Shown: positions 1 through 5,650 of the stretch, piece by piece
Numbering within the stretch: the stretch's first letter is position 1
Layout of the letters: every line of letters starts with the position of its first letter
DNA from: Chitinophagaceae bacterium
GTDB taxonomy: Bacteria; Bacteroidota; Bacteroidia; Chitinophagales; Chitinophagaceae
Assembly (NCBI GenBank): GCA_025455665.1
Contig: JALOMC010000152.1
Location: 1 to 6,590, forward strand
Direction of reading: 5' to 3'
DNA: 6,590 nt
Program-made: the position numbers and the translations under genes
Notes under the pieces: model-generated
What the model was told of the DNA's origin: nothing
Databases searched by the model: none
The model's input: the letters and a program-made list of their open reading frames with translations, nothing else

Positions 1-809
1 ATTGAGTGCATCGTGTACATGGGCGAAAAAGACATAGAGCGCCAGGCGCCCAATGTGGCCCGTATGCAAATGCTGGGAGCCAAAGTGGTACCGGCCACCA
101 GCGGTAGTAAAACTTTGAAAGATGCTACCAACGAAGCCATCCGCGACTGGATCAACAACCCCAACGATACGCATTACATCATCGGTAGTGTGGTAGGCCC
201 GCACCCTTACCCCGATATGGTGGCTCGCTTTCAAAGCGTCATCAGCCAGGAAATACGCTGGCAGCTGAAGCAGACTACCGGCCGCGAACTGCCTACCCAC
301 GTGATGGCTTGCGTAGGTGGCGGCAGCAATGCTGCGGGTGCCTTCTATCATTTTTTAGACGAGCCCACTGTAAACATTGTAGCAGTAGAAGCCGCCGGCG
401 AAGGTGTACACAGTGGCATGAGTGCCGCTACCACTGCACTGGGCACACCAGGCATACTGCACGGCAGCAAAAGCCTGCTGATGCAAACCGCCGATGGCCA
501 GGTAGTAGAGCCGCACAGCATTTCGGCCGGCCTCGATTATCCCGGCATCGGGCCCATGCACGCTTGAAAATTAATTAGAACGCCAATTTGTTCGATACGC
601 AGCGGGGTATCTTTCTCAGCGCCACCGATGAACAAGCGCTGGAAGCCGCATTTCATGTCAGCAAAACGGAAGGGATCATCCCTGCATTGGAAACAGCACA
701 TGCCTTTGCCGTCATCGATCAGCTTCATCTTTCGCCAAAAGATGTGTTGGTCGTTTGCCTCAGCGGCCGCGGCGATAAGGATTTGGCCACTTACATGAAG
801 CACCTGTAG
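1..809 (+). pseudogene. trpB: Tryptophan synthase beta chain, 5'-partial and interrupted by a 20-base insertion
   Basis: TrpB is the PLP enzyme that condenses indole with serine, as the beta subunit of the TrpA-TrpB complex. The gene enters from the left edge already open in frame 1 and reads IECIVYMGEKDIERQ. The PLP phosphate-binding GGGSNA lies at bases 316-333, followed by VEAAGEGVHSG and EPHSISAGLDYPGIGPMHA, then TGA at 565-567. The missing C-terminus continues in frame 3 from about 582: ANLFDTQRGIFLSATDEQAL, KTEGIIPALE, and LSGRGDKD at 759-782. That last motif holds the serine contacting the PLP pyridine nitrogen (Ser377 in E. coli). Removing 20 bases restores the E. coli spacing from GPxHA to TD exactly. 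A product ending at 567 would lack the LSGRGDKD segment and should be inactive. The lysine that binds PLP is upstream of the window. The family call is near certain. Whether the break is biological or an assembly error cannot be told here. Confidence 0.93.
560..583 (+). repeat. 20-base AT-rich insertion in trpB with 4-base direct repeat ACGC at its ends
   Basis: ACGC at 560-563 and again at 580-583 flank TTGAAAATTAATTAGA (564-579), of which 14 of 16 bases are A or T in an otherwise GC-rich gene. Core plus one ACGC copy equals 20 bases, and deleting them joins CAC to GCC AAT TTG and yields an ungapped TrpB. The core includes the perfect palindrome AATTAATT (569-576). It places TGA (565-567) in the upstream frame and TAG (576-578) in the downstream frame. 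The shape, foreign composition plus a short duplication, fits a footprint of a transposition or end-joining event. A spurious insertion in the assembly would look the same. Confidence 0.8.
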
Positions 810-829
810 TTTGAACAACATCAACGCAA

Positions 830-857
830 AGCAGCTGCCGCAACACGTGTAGCTGCT
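830..857 (+). other. Hairpin in the trpB-trpA spacer
   Basis: AGCAGCT (830-836) and AGCTGCT (851-857) are perfect inverted repeats around a 14-base loop that contains the palindrome ACACGTGT. The hairpin lies in the 63-base gap between the trpB stop and the trpA ATG. There is no following T-run, so it is unlikely to be an intrinsic terminator. It could affect mRNA processing or trpA translation, or simply be chance in CAG/CTG-rich DNA. Confidence 0.3.
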
Positions 858-872
858 GCCCAACATTGCACC

Positions 873-1646
873 ATGAGCCGTATACAACAACTCTTCAACC
901 GCAAGCAGCAACACGTCCTCAACGTATACATCACCGCCGGCTACCCCCAACTGCACGATACGCTCCCCATCATGCAGGCCCTGCAGGCCCACGGTGCCGA
1001 CCTGATAGAACTGGGCATGCCCTACAGCGATCCGCTGGCCGATGGCCCGGTGATACAGCAAAGCAGCAGCATTGCGTTGGCCAACGGCATGACCATCGCC
1101 ACGCTTTTTGAGCAACTGAAGGACATGCGCCATTCAGTTTCCGTTCCAGTCATTTTAATGGGCTACATGAACCCCGTGCTGCAGTATGGTTTCGAGCAAT
1201 TTTGTGCCGATGCGGCCGCCGCAGGGGTAGATGGCCTGATACTGCCCGACTTGCCGGAATACGAATTTGAGACTGAGTATGGAGCCATCATCAAAAAGTA
1301 CGGCCTCGACTTTATTTTTTTGGTAACGCCTGAAACCGCCCCTGAGCGGGTGCAACACCTCGATGCCCTGAGTAGTGGTTTCCTGTACGCCGTTTCTTCG
1401 TCCAGTACCACCGGCGGCAACAAAGATTTTTCGCCGGTGCAAGATTACCTGCAGCGCCTGCAAAGCTATCAGCTGCGCAATCCGGTGTTGGTAGGCTTTG
1501 GTGTGAAAGACAAAGCCAGCTTTGAAGCGGCAGCTGCTCATAGCAATGGTGCCATTATTGGCAGTGCTTTCATCAAGGCACTCGAAGGCAGCACCGATGT
1601 GCAGGCCAGTACCCGCCAGTTTTTGGCAGGTATCCTCGATCATTAA
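873..1646 (+). CDS. trpA: Tryptophan synthase alpha chain
   Basis: TrpA is a TIM-barrel enzyme of the cytoplasm that splits indole-3-glycerol phosphate into indole and glyceraldehyde 3-phosphate, handing indole to TrpB through the complex's tunnel. The 257-residue product is close to the usual family length. It shows the early NVYITAGYP strand, then IELGMPYSDPLADGPVIQ with the two catalytic acids at Glu46 and Asp57 (Glu49 and Asp60 in E. coli). It continues with LMGYMNP (95-101), GLILPDLP (121-128), the mobile loop SSSSTTGG (175-182), and the phosphate-binding GFGV (208-211) and IIGSAF (228-233). The ATG at 873 is chosen because the protein then begins with the normal short helix MSRIQQLF; no Shine-Dalgarno is visible. 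It lies 63 bases after trpB on the same strand, as expected for a trp operon. The gene is intact even though trpB is interrupted, so any loss of trpB, if real, looks recent. Confidence 0.97.
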   Translation: MSRIQQLFNRKQQHVLNVYITAGYPQLHDTLPIMQALQAHGADLIELGMPYSDPLADGPVIQQSSSIALANGMTIATLFEQLKDMRHSVSVPVILMGYMNPVLQYGFEQFCADAAAAGVDGLILPDLPEYEFETEYGAIIKKYGLDFIFLVTPETAPERVQHLDALSSGFLYAVSSSSTTGGNKDFSPVQDYLQRLQSYQLRNPVLVGFGVKDKASFEAAAAHSNGAIIGSAFIKALEGSTDVQASTRQFLAGILDH

Positions 1647-1706
1647 TTCGTTCGCCTCAGTATCGGTTTTTCATATTAAATTCCAGTTTCATTGGTGTAA
1701 ACACAC

Positions 1707-2714
1707 ATGAAGGCTGGATACGCAGTGGCCGATGCTGCCTGCAATTACTTATACGCATCATGGTATTTGGCGGCACTGGCGCCATACGGTCGCTGGCGTT
1801 TTGCCAGTGCGCCTTTTGCAGCCGTGGGCAATCCGCATGCCGTGCTGCACCTGCAGCTGTGTATGCAGGGCGTAGCTTATCGCATTGCTATCGACCACAG
1901 TAATCTACCCGATATTGACGAGACCTCGCTGGCATGGTGCCATGCCTACGGCAAGGTGAACCTGCGGCCCGAGGATGCTGAACGGCCCAAGCTGGTAGCC
2001 ATTGGTCCGCTCACGGCCATTCGCTTTCAGCCTGGCTGGCGCATGCTGCTGCTGGCACTGGCCAATGCCTGGCGGGCCCGCAAGCGGGTGCAAAACTGGC
2101 GGCGCTTTTTTGGTAACTACCGTGCCTGCCTGCGGCGGCCGCGGTTGGCCGATTTGCAGCCAGGCCACGCACAAGCCAACTACGTGTTTTTTGCCAGTTC
2201 GCAGTGGAAGAAGGAGGCAGCTGTGAATGAACTGCGGGCCTGCTTCATCAGGGCCTGCAAGGCGGTGCCGCACTGCCGCTTCGAAGGCGGCTTTGCCCCC
2301 CGATCAAAAAGAGACATGGACGCATACAGCGAACTGGAAATGAAAGAGCGGCTGGCTGAAAGGGAGTACCTGGACAAAACACAACGCTCGGCGCTGGCGT
2401 TCAATACCCCCTCGGTGGCAGGCTGCAATGGCTGGAAGTACTGCGAACTGCTGATGATGGGCAAGGCAATACTGACACCACCGCTGGTGCGATTGATGCC
2501 CGGGCACTGGGAGCACGGCCACCACTATCAGCAGTGCCTGCCCGACGGGACCGATCTGCCAGCCCAGATAAACCTGCTGCTGCAAAAGCCGGATTACCGG
2601 GAACAACTGGGCCAAAATGCCCGGGCCTATTATGAGAAAGAACTGGCAGCCGGGGTGGTGATTGAAAAACTGCTGCAGCATGCACATACAAACTACCCAT
2701 TTGCTTCAGCATGA
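1707..2714 (+). CDS. Glycosyltransferase-like protein (GT-B C-terminal type)
   Basis: The 335-residue protein has no signal peptide or convincing membrane segment, so it is probably cytoplasmic or peripheral. The N-terminal half is poorly recognisable. From about residue 159 it matches a Bacteroidota glycosyltransferase type that I recognise by motif: YVFFASSQWKKE (159-170), RFEGGFAPR (191-199), and FNTPSVAGCNGWKYCELLMM followed by GKAILTPPL (232-260). The last is the usual C-terminal donor-binding region, with glutamate 247 in the position typical of GT-B enzymes. YREQLGQNARAYYEKEL follows near the end. Donor and acceptor are unknown. It starts 60 bases after trpA, with no clear Shine-Dalgarno or Bacteroidota -33/-7 promoter, and its stop overlaps the next start (ATGA), so the two are likely co-translated. 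The partner is a deoxysugar dehydratase, so transfer of a deoxyhexose is plausible but inferred. The fold is fairly certain; the specific activity is not. Confidence 0.72.
   Translation: MKAGYAVADAACNYLYASWYLAALAPYGRWRFASAPFAAVGNPHAVLHLQLCMQGVAYRIAIDHSNLPDIDETSLAWCHAYGKVNLRPEDAERPKLVAIGPLTAIRFQPGWRMLLLALANAWRARKRVQNWRRFFGNYRACLRRPRLADLQPGHAQANYVFFASSQWKKEAAVNELRACFIRACKAVPHCRFEGGFAPRSKRDMDAYSELEMKERLAEREYLDKTQRSALAFNTPSVAGCNGWKYCELLMMGKAILTPPLVRLMPGHWEHGHHYQQCLPDGTDLPAQINLLLQKPDYREQLGQNARAYYEKELAAGVVIEKLLQHAHTNYPFASA
2711..2714 (+). promoter_or_regulatory. ATGA stop/start overlap coupling glycosyltransferase and dehydratase
   Basis: The dehydratase ATG (2711-2713) shares bases with the TGA (2712-2714) that ends the glycosyltransferase. 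With no clear Shine-Dalgarno in front, translation probably passes on by termination-reinitiation, keeping the two products in fixed ratio. Confidence 0.75.
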
Positions 2715-4012
2715 CACCCACTGAAAACTACCCGCAGAGAATCATCGGTAGCAGCCACGAATTGGAGGCATTCAGAGTCATGACGGAAGCCGTGCTGCCC
2801 AATGGTTGCCGTCCCATCCGGCTAGTCGAGCAGGACAGCTGGCACTGGACGAACGGAGCATTGACCCACGTATCGGGCGGCTACTTTCATGTGGTGGGGC
2901 TGCAGCGCCAAACCACTGATGGCGAACGACTGCTGATGTACCAGCCACAAAGTGCCCTCACTGGCCTGCTGCTGTACGCACCTGCCGGTAGCCTGCCTTG
3001 TGTACTGTTACAGGCCCGGGCCGAACCGGGCAACATGCCGGTGGTGCAGTACGGGCCTACCATCCAATCTACACAGGCCAATTACCTGCGGGCACATGGC
3101 GGTAAACCCACAGCCTACCTCGAGTATTTTTTCGGATACCACCCGCATGCCGGTTTGCTGCGCCAAAGCCATCAATACGATTTGGGAACCCGCTACTTCC
3201 AGAAAAGCAAGTCGCACCACTATGTGATGGCGACAGCGCTGCCCGATACGCTGGAGCACTTTGTTTGGGTACCACTGAACGTAATGCTGCAAGCAGCGCT
3301 GAATGACAACTTGCTGAACCCCGACCTGCGCAGCCTGCTGGCCGTGTACGACTGGCAGGCCCACCTGGGCCACGCCAGCATGCCGGCGCCTACCGGGCTG
3401 GAGCAACTATATGCACTGGTACAGCGGGCCGAGCAGCAAAGCCTGCCCGCCTGGCGCATGGTGCCGGTAGAAAAGTTGCAGGGATGGCAGCAGCAGCCAT
3501 GGGGCGTGGTGCCCATAGGCGGCCAGGGCCTGGGCGTACAGCTGTACGAAGTAATAGCAGGCAGCCGGGAGGTAGCTACCTGGGCGCAACCACTGCTAAC
3601 GGCCAGCAGCCCGGGCCGTGTGCAGCAGCTGCTGCGCCGTGGGCCACACGGCACCGAGTGGCTGGTAACGGTAGATACCGAAGCAGCCGTAAGCGCCGTG
3701 GCGCTGGTAAACGCCAGCGGTGTGGCCTACCCCGGCGGCGATGTACTGGTGGGCCGTATGCATACTGGTGGGCAGCCATGGCGCAGTATTTGGCAGTGTG
3801 ATGAGGGCGGACGCTTTTATAGCATGGAGAGCAGGTACGAAGTGCGCTGGGTAGCGGCTGACGAAGTGGTGCCCATGCCCAACCAATGCTGGCTGAATAC
3901 AGCTGCTGTAAAGCAATTGCTGGCGTCATCCAACAGGTGTAGTATACAGTTCAGGTGTGTGGCATCGCTGCTGCTGGATGAGTTGAACCCCTGCCTGGCT
4001 GCTGCGGGCTGA
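2711..4012 (+). CDS. NDP-hexose 2,3-dehydratase family protein
   Basis: Members of this family (EvaA, TylX3, EryBVI) remove the C2 hydroxyl of dTDP-4-keto-6-deoxyglucose, committing it to 2,6-dideoxysugars. The 433 residues form two related halves, as in the family. Half one has SGGYFHVVGLQ (55-65), EPGN (105-108), GPTIQSTQANY (115-125), HGG (129-131), YLEYF (136-140) and QSHQYDLGTRYF (152-163). Half two has VPVEKLQGWQ (251-260), AGSREVATWAQPLL (283-296), WQCDEGGRFY (361-370), RYEV (375-378) and WLNTAAVKQLL with QFRCVASLL (394-421). Family members I know carry QSE-like motifs in these places; here they read QSH and QCD, so the exact reaction may differ. The ATG overlaps the glycosyltransferase stop, which fixes the start and implies coupling. 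No ketoreductase, epimerase, aminotransferase or dTDP-glucose enzymes lie in the window. The family call is strong, the substrate is inferred. Confidence 0.86.
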   Translation: MTPTENYPQRIIGSSHELEAFRVMTEAVLPNGCRPIRLVEQDSWHWTNGALTHVSGGYFHVVGLQRQTTDGERLLMYQPQSALTGLLLYAPAGSLPCVLLQARAEPGNMPVVQYGPTIQSTQANYLRAHGGKPTAYLEYFFGYHPHAGLLRQSHQYDLGTRYFQKSKSHHYVMATALPDTLEHFVWVPLNVMLQAALNDNLLNPDLRSLLAVYDWQAHLGHASMPAPTGLEQLYALVQRAEQQSLPAWRMVPVEKLQGWQQQPWGVVPIGGQGLGVQLYEVIAGSREVATWAQPLLTASSPGRVQQLLRRGPHGTEWLVTVDTEAAVSAVALVNASGVAYPGGDVLVGRMHTGGQPWRSIWQCDEGGRFYSMESRYEVRWVAADEVVPMPNQCWLNTAAVKQLLASSNRCSIQFRCVASLLLDELNPCLAAAG

Positions 4013-4029
4013 GCAGGGTACTGCTGCCC
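4006..4029 (+). terminator. Hairpin at the end of the dehydratase gene, possible terminator
   Basis: GGGC (4006-4009) and AGCAG (4012-4016) pair with CTGCT (4021-4025) and GCCC (4026-4029), leaving a GGTA tetraloop and a two-base bulge. The stem starts just before the TGA stop at 4010-4012. No T-run follows, so it is not a classical Rho-independent terminator; it may protect the mRNA 3' end or be a Rho-assisted end point. A second weak stem, GCCCG/CGGGC, lies at 4088-4106. The rest of 4013-4142 shows no gene I can support. Confidence 0.35.
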
Positions 4030-4132
4030 ATGGCATGCGGGACAGAGCGGTGGGCTGGTGCGCTGGCGTGCCGTGCACTACGCGATGGCCCGTACAGCTG
4101 CCGGGCTGTGCACTGGCGCTGACATGCCCCCC

Positions 4133-4155
4133 AAAAAACATATCAAGGCTTGATA
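4133..4155 (-). terminator. Intrinsic terminator of the mutL-thiL-membrane protein run
   Basis: On the minus strand TATCAA, loop GCC, TTGATA form a perfect six-pair stem (4155-4141) followed after two bases by six T (4138-4133). The stop codon of the last gene (4145-4143) lies inside the stem. The stem is AT-rich and so rather weak, but the hairpin plus T-run and its place at the end of the minus-strand genes fit a Rho-independent terminator. Beyond the T-run lies a run of six G. Confidence 0.5.
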
Positions 4156-4553
4156 AGTGCTACCGAATCGTACTGAAATACGCGGAGCCGGGGCGGCTTT
4201 GGCTTTTGCTGCAAATAAGCGGCCGGAATGCCGCTGCCTTTGTAGTAGCGGCCAAACACTTGTAGTTGGTAGCCACTGTCTTGCAGCGCATAGTAGCGTA
4301 CAGGTATGCTTACGTCGATAGAGGCAGGTAGCAGGTAAAGCCGGTCTTGTTCGGCAGCGGTTTTGCTGATCGAGAACAACTCCATTTGGCTGCTGCCCGC
4401 TACGGGATACACAATCAGGGTGCTGCGTTCTTCTTCAAGGGTTTTGGGTAGGTCGAACACGGACGCTTCATCGCTGATGAGTAACTCTTGCGTCCAATAG
4501 GCGATGAAGACGAGGATGAGCGGAATGAAGATCCAGCGGGGAAGGCGTGTCAT
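4143..4553 (-). CDS. Small single-pass membrane protein of unknown function
   Basis: I do not recognise this 136-residue protein. It begins MTRLPRW, then a hydrophobic segment IFIPLILVFIAYW (8-20) that should span the inner membrane. Arginines before the segment suggest the N-terminus is inside and the remaining 110 or so residues are in the periplasm. There is no lipobox cysteine. The outer part looks like a compact beta-rich domain (STLIVYPVAG, DVSIPVRYYAL, YQLQVFGRYYKG, RLRVFQYDSVALIKP) and ends basic and proline-rich around KPKPPR. The ATG at 4553 is chosen because it directly precedes the membrane segment and lies 28 bases after the thiL stop. The same frame stays open upstream to 4631, but that would overlap thiL and put a non-membrane leader in front. 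It is the last gene before the terminator and probably shares the thiL transcript. Confidence 0.7.
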   Translation of the reverse strand: MTRLPRWIFIPLILVFIAYWTQELLISDEASVFDLPKTLEEERSTLIVYPVAGSSQMELFSISKTAAEQDRLYLLPASIDVSIPVRYYALQDSGYQLQVFGRYYKGSGIPAAYLQQKPKPPRLRVFQYDSVALIKP

Positions 4554-4581
4554 GCGATGAAAATGAAAAATAGTGAAACGG

Positions 4582-5616
4582 CTACACCCGGTGCTGCCAG
4601 CCTTGTGCAATGATTTCGTGCACATTGCCACCGCGGGTGATGATGGTGGCTTTCTTCTCGGCTTCGGTCATGTAGCCAATGACGCTGATTTCTTCGCTCA
4701 GCACAATTTTGTCGTAGTCGGCCTGGGCAATGGTAAACAGCAGCTCATAATCTTCGCCGCCGCTGAGGGCGCAGGCGGTGGGGTCCAGCTCCAGCTTGTA
4801 GGCAAACTGGCGGGCATCGTTGTGTACGGGCAGCTTGTCTTCGTACAGTACGGCGCCACAGTTGCTTTGCTTGCACAGGTGCAGCACCTCGCTGCTCAGG
4901 CCGTCGCTGATGTCCATCATGCTGGTGGGCCGTATGCCTTGTGCAGCCAGCCACTCTACAATGTCTTTACGGGCTTCGGGCTTTAGCAGGCGGCCTACGA
5001 TGTAGGCTTCGTTTTCCAGGTCGGGCTGCACGCCGGGGTTTTCGAGGTAAATTTTCTTTTCACGCTCCAGCAGGGTAAGGCCCAGAAAGGCGCCGCCGAG
5101 GTAGCCGCTCACACACAGCAGGTCGCCTTTTTGGGCGCCGCTGCGGGTTACAAATTCGTTGGGTGTTACCTCGCCCATAGCCGTTATGCTCACAATGAGG
5201 CCTTTTTGCGAGGTGGAAGTATCGCCGCCAATCAGATCGACCTGGTACTTTTCGCAGGCGGCGTAAATGCCTTCGTACAACTCATCCAACGCTTCCACAC
5301 TGAACCGATTGCTGAAAGCAATGCTGACGGTGATGTGCGTAGGCATGGCATTCATGGCGTAGATATCGCTCAGGTTGACCACCACACTTTTGTAGCCCAG
5401 GTGCTTCAGCGGGGTATACATCAGATCGAAGTGGATGCCTTCTACCAGCAGGTCGGTGCTTACCACGGTTTGCTTGCCAAAGTGGTCAATCACTGCGGCA
5501 TCGTCGCCCACGCTCAGCAGGGTGCTGGCCTGCCGGGTTTCGTTGTTGCGGGTCAGGTGCTCTATCAGGCCAAACTCGCCCAGGTTGTTTACTTCGGTAC
5601 GTTCCATGTGCTGCAT
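4582..5616 (-). CDS. thiL: Thiamine-monophosphate kinase
   Basis: ThiL phosphorylates thiamine monophosphate with ATP to give thiamine diphosphate, the active cofactor, in the cytoplasm. The 344-residue product has the full family pattern: LGEFGLIEHL (12-21), the magnesium-binding VGDDAAV (36-42), STDLLVEGIHF (53-63), NLSDIYAMNAMP (81-92), IGGDTS (129-134), CVSGYLGGAFLG (168-179), MDISDGLSSE (234-243) and LSGGEDYELLF (284-294). The ATG at 5616 is preferred. A second ATG three codons in, at 5607, is almost equally good because family members begin a few residues before RTE. The frame is open back to a TTG at 5661, but that would overlap mutL and add an atypical leader. It lies 34 bases after the mutL stop; the spacer has two T6 runs on the coding strand and no Shine-Dalgarno. 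Linkage to mutL suggests co-transcription rather than shared function. Confidence 0.96.
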   Translation of the reverse strand: MQHMERTEVNNLGEFGLIEHLTRNNETRQASTLLSVGDDAAVIDHFGKQTVVSTDLLVEGIHFDLMYTPLKHLGYKSVVVNLSDIYAMNAMPTHITVSIAFSNRFSVEALDELYEGIYAACEKYQVDLIGGDTSTSQKGLIVSITAMGEVTPNEFVTRSGAQKGDLLCVSGYLGGAFLGLTLLEREKKIYLENPGVQPDLENEAYIVGRLLKPEARKDIVEWLAAQGIRPTSMMDISDGLSSEVLHLCKQSNCGAVLYEDKLPVHNDARQFAYKLELDPTACALSGGEDYELLFTIAQADYDKIVLSEEISVIGYMTEAEKKATIITRGGNVHEIIAQGWQHRV

Positions 5617-5650
5617 AAAAAAGAGACGGCGTTGAAAAAAGGAGTCGCTA

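Noticed and set aside
588..809. Separate small gene starting with TTG at 588
   Set aside because: Its whole sequence is the conserved TrpB C-terminus and cannot fold alone as a known protein; it is the second part of the broken trpB.
537..1133. Long open frame on the minus strand opposite the trpB end and trpA start
   Set aside because: It lies opposite clear trpB and trpA coding sequence and has no recognisable protein pattern; it mirrors codon bias on the real strand.
1647..1706. Promoter between trpA and the glycosyltransferase
   Set aside because: AT-rich, but no convincing TAnnTTTG with a TTTG at the right distance upstream; the genes may share the trp transcript.
4074..4116. Repeated GTGCACT in the convergent intergenic region as an operator
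   Set aside because: Only two short copies, self-complementary and in GC-rich DNA, positioned at gene ends rather than in front of a promoter.
4035..4265. 76-codon plus-strand open frame in the convergent intergenic region
   Set aside because: Runs into the minus-strand membrane protein gene and its terminator; low-complexity composition and no start signal.
4554..4631. Longer start at 4631 for the small membrane protein
   Set aside because: Overlaps the thiL end, and the added residues precede what looks like a natural N-terminal membrane anchor.
4573..4986. 137-codon plus-strand open frame over the thiL 3' end
   Set aside because: Shadow of thiL codons; its residues mirror the ThiL motifs on the other strand.
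5617..5640. Two A6 runs flanking 12 bases between mutL and thiL as a mobile-element scar
   Set aside because: Homopolymers in a short intergenic spacer are common; no target-site or inverted-repeat structure supports an insertion.
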